12,966 nt of DNA from an uncultured Campylobacter sp. (GTDB lineage: Bacteria > Campylobacterota > Campylobacteria > Campylobacterales > Campylobacteraceae), in contig NZ_CALHXD010000298.1 of assembly GCF_938040115.1 (NCBI RefSeq), forward strand, positions 1 through 12,966. Reading direction: 5' to 3'. How positions within the stretch are numbered: position 1 is the stretch's first letter; each line of letters opens with the position of its first letter. Shown piece after piece: positions 6,812 to 12,966 of this stretch. Both the position numbers and the translations under genes were made by a program. The notes beneath the pieces are model-generated. The model was not told the DNA's origin, did not search any database, and saw only the letters and a list, made by a program, of their open reading frames with translations.

Positions 6812-6837
6812 AAAAAAGGGGCTTAAATTTAAGCCCC
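6812..6837 (-). terminator. Rho-independent terminator of the TonB-dependent receptor gene
   Basis: A perfect 20-bp palindrome (GGGGCTTAAATTTAAGCCCC, 6818-6837), read on the minus strand, is followed by six T (6817-6812). It lies 25 bases downstream of the receptor stop codon. The strong GC base and uninterrupted T-run make it a convincing terminator. Confidence 0.88.
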
Positions 6838-6862
6838 CGGAAGCGTAAGTTTAGAATAAAAA

Positions 6863-8860
6863 TTAAAATTTATAAGAGACGTTAACCTTAAAGTTTCTGC
6901 CCGGCTCCCAGTCGATAGCGTTCGCATCGCCCGTGTATTCAGCCATTCTTTGAGAGTGCGAGACGTAGGCTTTGTTAAATACGTTATAAACGCCAGCGTT
7001 TATCTCAAGTCCTTTAAATTTACCGCCACTTGGCGCATAAGTGAGATAGATGTCGCTCACGGCGTAGCTCGGGATATGTACGGCAGCGTCGTTGCCAGCA
7101 CTCGTCGTGTCTTTCGAGGCGAAATAAATAAGGTTATAACCCACAAGCGTATCGATAGCGTTTATCGAATACTCGGCGTTAAAGGTGTATTTGTCGCCTT
7201 GGTCGCGGTAGCCGATGATATTTGACGTGTAGTAGCCGCCGCTACCGTTTCTCACGCGGTCTTTATATCTTACTTTTTGATGAGTGTAGCTAGCGCCAAG
7301 ACTTAGCGCGTCAAGGTTTAACCTCGCCAAAAGCTCGACGCCGTCGATATCCGCGCCGCCTGCGTTGATCCTATAAAGCACCGGATTTATACGCCCGCCT
7401 GCTGCGTTATTATCTACGATTAGATTTTTGTATTTGGTTTTAAAGTATTTAGCTACGAAGCTAACGTGTCCCGTTTCGCTAAACTCGCCCTTGTAGCGTC
7501 CGCCGATCTCGTAGCTATCGCCCGTAGTAGCCTTTAGATCAGGGTTTGCTCTGTATCCTAGCGCCGTACCCCTACTAGAGCCGCTAGCTAGCATAGACTC
7601 CATAACGTCCGGCCCTCTAAACACTTTAGCGTAGCTGGCAAATACGCCAAGCCCTTTCATAAACTCGTAATCAAGCGCGAGAGCGGGCGTAAACTCATCA
7701 AATTTGTATTTGTATCCGCCGATATTTGCGCCCGTGCCGTTATATGTCTTTAGCTCGTGGCGCTCGTATCTGATGCCAGGAGTCACGGTTAGGCCTGCAA
7801 ATTTGATCGCGTCCTCTAAGTAAAACGAGTAGTTGTTTACTTTTTCGGGACGGTTGTTTTGCGGTTTGTTAAAGTTCTCGCTGTGGTAGTACTCCGCGCC
7901 GTATCTTAGCGTTTGCGTCACGTCGCCCGTCTCTATCGCGGTTTTTGCTTTCGCGCTTAGGCCTCTAGTTTTTACGCCCCATTTGCTACCGTCGATTCTC
8001 TGATGCTTCGTATGATACGCCGTTACGTCTAGATTTAGCAGTTCGCTCGGCGTAAATTCGTACTTTAACGTCGTCGTATCGCGCTCGTATTTACGGTCGG
8101 CATCGGCGCTATGCCAGCTGCCAAACTCCGCCCTCAACGGATAAAGTCCCTTGTATTGGTTGTGTTCGTGAGAGAGCGATATCCTGTGCACGTCTAAAAA
8201 GCTATATCCGAGCTTAAAAAGATAGCTAAGATCGTTGCCGTCGCCGCCGATTTTCTTACCGTTGCCGCTCTTGCCGTAGTCGTAGCCTTTGTGATTTATC
8301 GCGGCTAAAAAGTCAAGCCCTTCGACTGGTGCGGTAAAAACCGTGAGTCCTTGCGAAAATTCGTCGTTATTTGAGGCATAGCCCGTTTTGATTTTGGCGC
8401 CGATGATTTCGCCCTCTTCCAGCAGGTCTCTAGCGTCCACCGTCCTAAAGGCTACCGAACCGCCCAGAGCCCCAGCGCCGTTTACCACAGAGCGCGAGCC
8501 GACCTCAACGTCGATGGCTTTGATCAGATCAGGGTCGATTAGTAGGTCTGCGTTGTGGTGAAAGGTATTTCCGTTTTGTTTCGCGCCGTCGATCGTGATA
8601 TTTAAGCCGCGGTCGCTCACGCCTCTCATGTAGATTTTTTGATTCATGCCGTTCGTGCCGCCCACATAAACGCCCGGGATATCGCGCATGACGTCTTTTA
8701 GTATGCCTGCGTTTCTCGTGCTTATCTTTACGTCGTCTACGCCGTAGCCGCCGCTAGTGCTGCTTACCTCTACGCCGCTTAGCGTTACGTTCTCGGCGGC
8801 ATTTGCGCCGATAGCCAGAGCCGCTACGAAAGAAACCTTCGCAACATTGTTAAAACTCAT
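6863..8860 (-). CDS. TonB-dependent outer-membrane receptor (heme/transferrin-receptor-like)
   Basis: Outer-membrane gated beta-barrel for uptake of iron or an iron complex, 665 residues. The signal peptide ends near residue 21 (ALAIGANA). A TonB-box-like VTLSGVEV is at 25-32. The plug covers roughly 40-150 (KDVMRDIPGVYVGG, KIYMRGVSDRGLNITIDGAKQ, GAGALGGSVAFRTVD). The barrel ends in the terminal phenylalanine of VNVSYKF. The plug wording resembles hemoglobin/transferrin/lactoferrin-type receptors. Those heme receptors usually have FRAP and NPDL motifs with a heme-binding histidine between. Here FRGPD (about residue 414) and NPDL (about 436) occur but no histidine lies between them, so heme is not assured. 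H101/H102 in the plug are notable. It is divergent from exbB-exbD-tonB. In C. jejuni the transferrin-iron receptor gene ctuA (Cj0178) adjoins exbB1-exbD1-tonB1, so this may be its relative. GAGGAG precedes the ATG at 8860. Confidence 0.92.
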   Translation of the reverse strand: MSFNNVAKVSFVAALAIGANAAENVTLSGVEVSSTSGGYGVDDVKISTRNAGILKDVMRDIPGVYVGGTNGMNQKIYMRGVSDRGLNITIDGAKQNGNTFHHNADLLIDPDLIKAIDVEVGSRSVVNGAGALGGSVAFRTVDARDLLEEGEIIGAKIKTGYASNNDEFSQGLTVFTAPVEGLDFLAAINHKGYDYGKSGNGKKIGGDGNDLSYLFKLGYSFLDVHRISLSHEHNQYKGLYPLRAEFGSWHSADADRKYERDTTTLKYEFTPSELLNLDVTAYHTKHQRIDGSKWGVKTRGLSAKAKTAIETGDVTQTLRYGAEYYHSENFNKPQNNRPEKVNNYSFYLEDAIKFAGLTVTPGIRYERHELKTYNGTGANIGGYKYKFDEFTPALALDYEFMKGLGVFASYAKVFRGPDVMESMLASGSSRGTALGYRANPDLKATTGDSYEIGGRYKGEFSETGHVSFVAKYFKTKYKNLIVDNNAAGGRINPVLYRINAGGADIDGVELLARLNLDALSLGASYTHQKVRYKDRVRNGSGGYYTSNIIGYRDQGDKYTFNAEYSINAIDTLVGYNLIYFASKDTTSAGNDAAVHIPSYAVSDIYLTYAPSGGKFKGLEINAGVYNVFNKAYVSHSQRMAEYTGDANAIDWEPGRNFKVNVSYKF

Positions 8861-9017
8861 TTTTTCTCCTCTTTAAATTTACGAAAATTTGCGCCGATTT
8901 AGAAATATATTTAAATTTCATTTTCTTTGATCAGCTCAAATTTTGAAAACGAATATTACAATCCTAAGACTAAATTTTAGATAAATTTATATAAAATATT
9001 ACTTGCCTATTCGTTAT

Positions 9018-9037
9018 TGACAATAAATACCATAATC
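9018..9037. promoter_or_regulatory. Candidate Fur box in the receptor/exbB divergent region
   Basis: By manual alignment, 9019-9037 matches the classical 19-base Fur consensus (GATAATGATAATCATTATC) at 13 positions. The overlapping TTATTGACAATAA (9014-9026) is a perfect 6-1-6 inverted repeat. It lies immediately upstream of the extended -10 of exbB, where a bound repressor would block RNA polymerase, and in the 216-base gap between two iron-uptake transcription units. Fur control is expected for such genes, but this site is predicted by eye only. Confidence 0.55.
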
Positions 9038-9046
9038 TGATATAAT
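9038..9046 (+). promoter_or_regulatory. Extended -10 promoter of exbB-exbD-tonB
   Basis: TGATATAAT is a perfect TGnTATAAT element. The predicted start near 9053 leaves a leader of about 24 bases with the AAGAAGG ribosome-binding site at 9064-9070, six bases before the exbB ATG. It abuts the candidate Fur box. I could not pick a single convincing -10 for the divergent receptor gene among the A/T-rich hexamers at 8900-9000. Confidence 0.72.
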
Positions 9047-9076
9047 TCACGCGCAAATTTTATAAGAAGGCATTAA

Positions 9077-9505
9077 ATGGAATTTCTCAAACACAACGTC
9101 GATTACGTTATCATCGGTATTTTAGGGCTTATGAGCTTTGTCGTAGTATGGCTCACGATAGAGCGCTTGATCTTTTACGCAAACGTTAAATTTGAAAATT
9201 ACAAGAATCAAGACGACTTTGAAGAGAGCGTAACTAGAAATTTAACAACGCTTTATATAGTTTATTCAAATGCGCCGTATATCGGGCTTTTGGGTACGGT
9301 TGCGGGCATCATGGTAACCTTTTACGACATGGGTATGAGCGGCGGCATCGACACTAAAAGCATCATGGTCGGCCTGTCTCTCGCGCTAAAAGCAACCGCG
9401 CTAGGCCTCATCGTCGCGATACCGACGCTAATGATCTACAACGCGTTTATGAGAAAAGTGGACGTTTTAGTAAACCGCTACAAGGCTTCACGTGAGAATG
9501 CCTAA
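9077..9505 (+). CDS. exbB: ExbB, proton-channel subunit of the TonB energy-transducing complex
   Basis: Inner-membrane MotA/TolQ/ExbB-family protein that with ExbD uses proton motive force to energise TonB. At 142 residues it is shorter than E. coli ExbB (about 244), as is usual for the compact epsilonproteobacterial form. Three membrane segments are visible, about 8-30 (VDYVIIGILGLMSFVVVWLTI), 63-85 (SNAPYIGLLGTVAGIMVTFYDM) and 94-125 (KSIMVGLSLALKATALGLIVAIPTLMIY). The family signature GLLGTVxGxMxxF and the SLALKATALGLxVAIP helix are intact. The ATG at 9077 follows AAGAAGG. Its end overlaps exbD by eight bases, so the three genes are translated as a coupled operon under the promoter at about 9040. 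Confidence 0.94.
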   Translation: MEFLKHNVDYVIIGILGLMSFVVVWLTIERLIFYANVKFENYKNQDDFEESVTRNLTTLYIVYSNAPYIGLLGTVAGIMVTFYDMGMSGGIDTKSIMVGLSLALKATALGLIVAIPTLMIYNAFMRKVDVLVNRYKASRENA

Positions 9506-9875
9506 AAAAGAGGGATTAAACGTAATCCCACTCATAGATATTATGCTCGTTTTGCTAGCTATCGTGCTTAGCATCTCTACCTTTATCGCTCAGGGCAATA
9601 TCAAAATCGACCTGCCAAACAGCGAAAGCGCGGAAAAAAAGCAAGACGAAAACGATAAAATCGCCGTTTTAATTAATAAAGATAATGAATTTTTTATAGG
9701 CGAAGAGAAAATCGCCGAGGAAAATTTAAAAGAAAAGCTAAACGAGATAAAAAACGAAACGTTAATAGAACTCAAAAGCGATAAAGAGAGTAAATTCGAC
9801 TCGTTTATCAAGGTTATCGACATACTAAAAGAAAAAAATCATGAAAACTTCGCTATCACGACAACAACTGAATAG
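9498..9875 (+). CDS. exbD: ExbD, TonB complex subunit
   Basis: Inner-membrane ExbD/TolR-family protein with a single N-terminal membrane helix and a periplasmic domain. From the ATG at 9498 it has 125 residues. A GTG six bases upstream (9492) is an alternative that would add two residues. The helix motif NVIPLIDIMLVLLAIVL (8-24) contains the essential membrane aspartate at residue 14, equivalent to Asp25 of E. coli ExbD. The periplasmic part is lysine/glutamate-rich (about residues 45-115) with the family's IxxKDxEFFIGEEKI strand. It overlaps exbB by eight bases and tonB by 35 bases. The long overlap at the tonB end constrains both proteins. The complex partner TonB is encoded next. Confidence 0.92.
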   Translation: MPKKEGLNVIPLIDIMLVLLAIVLSISTFIAQGNIKIDLPNSESAEKKQDENDKIAVLINKDNEFFIGEEKIAEENLKEKLNEIKNETLIELKSDKESKFDSFIKVIDILKEKNHENFAITTTTE

Positions 9876-10698
9876 ACGCGCCAGCTTTACGGGGCTTGGC
9901 GTTTCTATCCTGTTGCACTCTATCCTCATCGGATCTTTTATCAAATTTTACGAAGAACTAAAACCGATGCCGGAAGAAAAAAGCGTCAAGATAGCGTTAA
10001 ATACCTTTACGCCGCCAGCAGCTCCGCTCCCGCCGGCACCTACCCCACCAGCGCCGCCGCCTCCGTCACCGCCTGCGCCTCCTCCGCCAGAACCTGTCGT
10101 CACGCCGCCAGAACCGCCAAAACCGGTCGAGCCACCTAAGCCGATAGAAAAACCAAAACCAATAGAAAAACCGGTAGAGAAGCCAAAACCCGTGGAAAAG
10201 CCCGTGGAAAAACCAAAGCCTAAACCTACGCCAAAACCGGTTAAAAAGCCTGAGCCTGAGCCGGAACAGCAAGTAGCGCAGGCAACGCCGCCCGCACAGC
10301 CGTCGCCGCCTACTCCTACGCCGCCCGCAGCGCAACCAAGTAGTGCTCCAAGCTCGAACGTAAAATCAAATTTACCGCCTAGCGGAGCTGAAACGGTAGG
10401 AGAATTTAACTTCGCGACATCAGCCGGCGACGAGAGATTTTCTAAAATCCAAAAGGCGATACAAAAGCATCACAAATATCCTAAACGCGCGCAAAAAATG
10501 CGCCATCAGGGCGTCGTAGAGGTCAGCTTTTTATACAAAAAAGATGGCACCGTCCGCGACGTAAAAGTGATAAAAAGCTCAGGCTATGAGACGCTAGACG
10601 AGGCCGCGGTCGAGCTCATAAACCGCGCCGCGCCTGATTTTCCGACGCTTGATCGCGACTACGTCATAAAAATCCCGGTTAGCTACAAACTCACCTAA
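9841..10698 (+). CDS. tonB: TonB, energy transducer to outer-membrane receptors
   Basis: Periplasm-spanning protein, 285 residues, linking ExbB-ExbD to TonB-dependent receptors such as the one at 6863-8860. The membrane anchor is about 16-35 (FTGLGVSILLHSILIGSFIK) and carries the SxxxH motif as S22/H26, equivalent to Ser16/His20 of E. coli TonB. Residues about 56-175 form a proline-rich rod: first runs of P with A/T/S, then alternating KPIEKP, KPVEKP and KPEPEP units. The C-terminal domain is about 200-285 (IQKAIQKHHKYPKRAQKMRHQGVVEVSFLYKKDGTVRDVKVIKSSG ... PVSYKL). The ATG at 9841 lies inside exbD (35-base overlap). The next ATG in frame, at 9967, is beyond the anchor, so the upstream start is required. 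The stop codon lies within the first arm of the terminator hairpin. Confidence 0.94.
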   Translation: MKTSLSRQQLNRRASFTGLGVSILLHSILIGSFIKFYEELKPMPEEKSVKIALNTFTPPAAPLPPAPTPPAPPPPSPPAPPPPEPVVTPPEPPKPVEPPKPIEKPKPIEKPVEKPKPVEKPVEKPKPKPTPKPVKKPEPEPEQQVAQATPPAQPSPPTPTPPAAQPSSAPSSNVKSNLPPSGAETVGEFNFATSAGDERFSKIQKAIQKHHKYPKRAQKMRHQGVVEVSFLYKKDGTVRDVKVIKSSGYETLDEAAVELINRAAPDFPTLDRDYVIKIPVSYKLT

Positions 10699-10734
10699 AT
10701 TTAAGCCGTTTTTGCGGCTTAAATTTCTATTTTA
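10697..10734 (+). terminator. Terminator of exbB-exbD-tonB
   Basis: AAATTTAAGCCG (10697-10708) pairs perfectly over 12 bp with CGGCTTAAATTT (10715-10726) around a 6-base TTTTTG loop, followed by the T-rich CTATTTTATT. The hairpin begins within the tonB stop codon. On the opposite strand no T-run follows, so it serves the plus-strand operon only. Confidence 0.8.
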
Positions 10735-10958
10735 TTCTACAAATTTGACGGAGTAAATCAAAAAATAATCAGCTTTACTAAAATCGGTCGCAATCAAATC
10801 AAATTTGACGCCGTAGTAGGGACGTAAATTTGCCAAATTTACAGTCCTAATAGCTAGGCTAAATTTGCCAAACGGTTTGCCCGAACGACCGATCAAATTT
10901 ACGCCAAATTTAGCCGACGCAACTAGTTCAAATTTACGCCGAGTGATCTCGCCAAATT
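10735..10958. repeat. Second AAATTT-dense noncoding spacer
   Basis: Gap between the convergent tonB and Old Yellow Enzyme genes, with no plausible gene. It holds about nine further AAATTT words (about 11 counting the tonB terminator arms), mostly in the forms CAAATTTGACG, CAAATTTACGCC and CCAAATTTA. One 15-mer is shared with the 6542-6811 spacer. I see no clear T-tailed hairpin that would end the minus-strand oxidoreductase gene. A weak CGAG/CTCG stem near 10941-10952 is the best candidate. Confidence 0.55.
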
Positions 10959-11984
10959 TTACTTAAACGCCCTTTTGTACGAGTTTTCTATCAGCTCAGC
11001 GCACCCTAGCTCACTCATCGCAGCCTGCGCGAAATTTGGATTTCGCAGCAGCTCTCTACCGTAGGCTACCGCGTCGCAAACGCCGCCTAACAGCAGCGCC
11101 TCGCCCTCAGATGCCTTTGTGATGAGTCCGACCGCGATTACGGGTATGCCAACCGCCTGTTTTACCGCCTTAGCGTAGCTCGCCTGATACAGCGGAGTAA
11201 ACGCAGGCGCGCTATCCGTGCGCTCAAAAAATCCGCCCGCCGAGACGTGGATAAACGCCGCACCCAAAGCCTCGAGCTCTTTTGCTAGCCGCACGCTATC
11301 CTCTAGACTCCAGTCGCCCTTCACCCAGCTATCCGCGCTTATGCGCACGCCGACGGGGATTTGCACCGCGGCTTTTATCTCGCTTAAAATTTCTTTTAAA
11401 TATCTCGTACGATTTTCGAAGCTCCCGCCGTATTCGTCGTCTCGTAGATTGATCTCAGGCGAGAGAAATTCGCTGATTAGATAGCCGTGCGCGGCGTGGA
11501 TCTCGGTCGCGGCGTATCCTGCACGCTCGGCTCTGATCGCAGCCTGAACAAAAGCTTGCTTAACTGCAACAATATCGTCCGCGCTCATTTGTTTCGGCAT
11601 TTTGTAACTCTCGCTAAATTTTACCGCGCTAGGTGCGATCAGACCATCGCACTCGCTTTTTCTGCCAGCGTGCGCGAGCTGGACGGCCATTGCGACGCCG
11701 TACTTGACGCACTCCTTGACGAGCCTGGCGTGCGCCTCTAGCTGTTCGTCGTTCCATAGCCCCAGATCGCGGCTCGTGATCCTACCTCTAGGCTCGACGG
11801 CCGTGGCCTCGACGATTATGAGCCCGACGCCTCCCAGCGCGCGAGCGGCATAGTGCAAGCGGTGAAAGCACCTAGGGCAGCCGTTCTCGTTTTTGGCCTT
11901 ATACATGCACATCGGCGGCATTACGATGCGGTTTTTGATCTGCAGATCGCCGATTTTTAGCGGCGTAAAAAGCAAGCTTTGCAT
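10959..11984 (-). CDS. namA: Old Yellow Enzyme family NADH:flavin oxidoreductase, YqjM/NamA type
   Basis: FMN-dependent ene-reductase that reduces activated C=C bonds of alpha,beta-unsaturated carbonyl compounds with NAD(P)H. The natural substrate is unknown. The 341-residue length fits the YqjM class. Visible signatures are NRIVMPPMCMY with the redox-tuning cysteine C26, QLAHAGRKSE (102-111), the substrate-binding HAAH pair H163/H166 followed by Y168, EFLSPEINLRDDEYGGSFENR (172-192), and the C-terminal GRELLRNPNF phosphate-binding segment. Unusual is a CPRC pair at residues 36-39, just before the conserved FHxxHY, where B. subtilis YqjM has no cysteines. The ATG at 11984 has AAAGGA seven bases upstream. 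A TAAAAT at 12019-12014 could be its -10. It stands alone, convergent with tonB. Confidence 0.88.
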   Translation of the reverse strand: MQSLLFTPLKIGDLQIKNRIVMPPMCMYKAKNENGCPRCFHRLHYAARALGGVGLIIVEATAVEPRGRITSRDLGLWNDEQLEAHARLVKECVKYGVAMAVQLAHAGRKSECDGLIAPSAVKFSESYKMPKQMSADDIVAVKQAFVQAAIRAERAGYAATEIHAAHGYLISEFLSPEINLRDDEYGGSFENRTRYLKEILSEIKAAVQIPVGVRISADSWVKGDWSLEDSVRLAKELEALGAAFIHVSAGGFFERTDSAPAFTPLYQASYAKAVKQAVGIPVIAVGLITKASEGEALLLGGVCDAVAYGRELLRNPNFAQAAMSELGCAELIENSYKRAFK

Positions 11985-12135
11985 GAGAAATCCTTTAAAG
12001 ATTATTTGCGGTTATTTTAGGATATTTGTTTAAATTTATTTAGTTGAGCGGCAAATTTCAGTAGCTGACAGGCGCGCGCAGTAAGGCTAACGAGCTGCAA
12101 CGGCCTTTATTTTATTTCCATCAAATTTGAAAATT
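11985..12135. other. Short intergenic gap upstream of the Old Yellow Enzyme gene
   Basis: Contains the presumed oxidoreductase promoter (A/T-rich, weak hexamers only) and four AAATTT words. An imperfect AAGGC/GCCTT stem at about 12084-12108 is followed on the plus strand by TATTTTATTT, but no plus-strand gene ends here. No coding capacity seen. Confidence 0.4.
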
Positions 12136-12801
12136 TTACTCGCCGCCGCTAAACATAGAGGCAAAATACTCGTCTATGTCCACGCCGTCTTTTTTCATCT
12201 CTTTTAGCCTTAATTTTACGTCGGCGTCTTGCCAAAGTATCGGCGGCAAGGCAAACATCACCCTATCAAGGCTAAATTTTCTCACGTCATCGCGCCAGCC
12301 ATCCCAGCGGTAAAGCTCGTAAAATTTAGATATCGCCGCAAAGCGTCCAGTACAAAAACTGCGAGTAGCCAAGCTGCGTATCCTCTCATTCGCCGCTATC
12401 TGGCGCATAGTAAAAGATGTTGCCGGCTTTGCCATCAAATGCGCCGCCGTTTATCGCGAAAAATCCGCCCAAAATATCGTCCGCCACGAGCAAATAACTA
12501 GGAATCTGTTCAGCCTCGCTAAAACTTTTGCCAAGATTGAAACTGTAAATTCCGCGCTTCATCCGCTCACAGCCAGAACCAAGCACGCGCAGTCAACCGC
12601 CCTCAATCACGATGCTGTTGCAGTCATAAGCAAGCGCGCCCATCGGCGAGCGAGTGTAGTGACCTGAAACCCCAAAAGCTCGCTTTGCACCCTGCTCTCA
12701 TCACGCGGTAAAACTTTACTCGTTCTTAGCTTATTTAGCCGCTATTCGACCAACTCCCAGCCCGGCTCATTTGTGTCTATAAGCTCGCCTAAAGCCCTCA
12801 T
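12136..12801 (-). pseudogene. Decayed DUF2625-family gene (three in-frame stops, two frameshifts)
   Basis: Conceptual reading from the ATG at 12801 gives a full-length DUF2625-type protein of about 220 residues, but broken. Frame 1 reads MRALGELIDTNEPGWELVE, then TAG at codon 20 (12744-12742), then RLNKLRTSKVLPRDESRVQ and GFQVTT. The frame shifts at about 12653 to RSPMGALAYDCNSIVIEGG, then TGA (12595-12593), then LRVLGSGCERMKRG, LLVADDILGGFFAINGGAF and YYAPDSGE, then TGA (12388-12386), then EDTQLGYSQFLYWTLCGD. A second shift at about 12331 leads to SKFYELYRWDGWRDDV and the normal end at 12136. Both TGA codons occupy positions where the family, as I remember it, has tryptophan. Family function is unknown. 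Upstream AAAGGG is a remnant ribosome-binding site. Five separate lesions make one sequencing error an unlikely explanation. Confidence 0.78.
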
Positions 12802-12843
12802 CGCGCGCCCTTTGGGTCAAATTTGATGAAATTTAAAAGAAGG

Positions 12844-12867
12844 ATTTGGCGAGTCGCCCCGCCAAAT
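12844..12867 (-). terminator. Probable terminator of the gene entering from the right edge
   Basis: ATTTGGCG (12844-12851) and CGCCAAAT (12860-12867) form an 8-bp stem with an 8-base loop, 13 bases beyond the stop of the minus-strand gene. On that strand it is followed by CCTTCTTTT, an imperfect T-rich tail, so termination efficiency may be moderate. Confidence 0.55.
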
Positions 12868-12880
12868 TTATATCAGTAGA

Positions 12881-12966
12881 TTATTTTGCGTCCCAAGCTA
12901 GGATCGTGTTGCCCTCGGCGTCGGTAGCCACGTCGCCCATGCCCATGATGTTGTAGCCGCAGTCTA
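12881..12966 (-). CDS. C-terminal 28 codons of an unidentified gene
   Basis: The open frame enters from the right edge and ends at the TAA at 12883-12881. The visible residues begin DCGYNIMGMGDVATD and end in AEGNTILAWDAK. I do not recognise the family from this fragment. The glycine/aspartate pattern and the following hairpin terminator suggest a genuine gene end rather than a chance frame. It is co-oriented with the DUF2625 remnant, about 80 bases upstream of that gene's start. Confidence 0.6.
   Translation of the reverse strand, partial: DCGYNIMGMGDVATDAEGNTILAWDAK

Noticed and set aside
8961..8990. A second Fur-like site nearer the receptor gene in the A/T-rich stretch
   Set aside because: By manual alignment only about half of the consensus positions match, which A/T-rich DNA gives by chance.
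10066..10335. An arginine- and tryptophan-rich 89-residue frame opposite tonB
   Set aside because: It is the antisense of the proline/lysine codons of the TonB rod. The biased composition is explained by that alone.
12084..12118. A plus-strand terminator-like stem (AAGGC/GCCTT followed by a T-rich run)
   Set aside because: The stem is only five pairs with a large loop, and no plus-strand gene ends upstream of it.
12229..12501. A 90-residue plus-strand frame across the DUF2625 remnant
   Set aside because: It lies opposite the recognisable, though broken, DUF2625 coding sequence and has no ribosome-binding site or family resemblance.
12386..12595. Possible reassignment of TGA to tryptophan, since both TGA codons in the DUF2625 remnant fall at tryptophan positions
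   Set aside because: The window encodes an RF2, the 101-residue gene ends in TGA, tryptophan is otherwise TGG, and the same remnant also has a TAG and two frameshifts. Gene decay explains all of these.

Overview
This 12,966-base window looks like chromosomal DNA from an epsilonproteobacterium, most likely a Campylobacter of the showae/rectus/curvus/concisus type. The signs are extended -10 promoters of the TGnTATAAT form (one behind a run of eight T), AAATTTA-rich codon use and intergenic DNA, a short ExbB, and a rimO/prfB neighbourhood that I recall from C. jejuni. The species call is inference. I see no rRNA, tRNA, insertion sequence, prophage or CRISPR array.

Layout. (1) 1-2060, minus strand: panC (pantothenate synthesis) followed one base later by rimO (ribosomal protein S12 methylthiotransferase, running off the left edge), read from a near-consensus promoter at about 2100. 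(2) 2225-3019, plus: three small overlapping genes, a YqjD/ElaB-like tail-anchored protein, a YqjE/holin-like two-helix membrane protein and an unknown 78-residue protein. (3) 3079-6466, plus: an apparent operon with its own promoter, containing prfB (release factor 2, no programmed frameshift), an unknown 101-residue protein, an RclA-like flavoprotein disulfide oxidoreductase, and a cysteine-rich Sel1-repeat lipoprotein. It ends in two tandem hairpins. (4) 6467-6862: noncoding DNA packed with AAATTT words. (5) 6863-10726: an iron-uptake block, with a TonB-dependent outer-membrane receptor (minus) divergent from exbB-exbD-tonB (plus). The shared control region holds a Fur-box-like site, and both transcription units end in strong hairpin terminators. 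(6) 10959-11984, minus: an Old Yellow Enzyme of the YqjM/NamA class. (7) 12136-12801, minus: a decayed DUF2625 gene with three premature stops and two frameshifts. (8) 12881-12966, minus: the last 28 codons of an unidentified gene.

How it works together. ExbB, ExbD and TonB would couple inner-membrane proton motive force to the outer-membrane receptor across the shared, probably iron-controlled, promoter region. RF2, RclA-like protein and the Hcp-like lipoprotein are co-oriented with short or overlapping junctions, which suggests cotranscription but not a shared function. Most of the window is ordinary housekeeping and iron-uptake content. The parts that most deserve a second look are the YqjD/YqjE-like trio, the 101-residue protein coupled to the RclA homologue, the AAATTT-dense spacers and the DUF2625 wreck.
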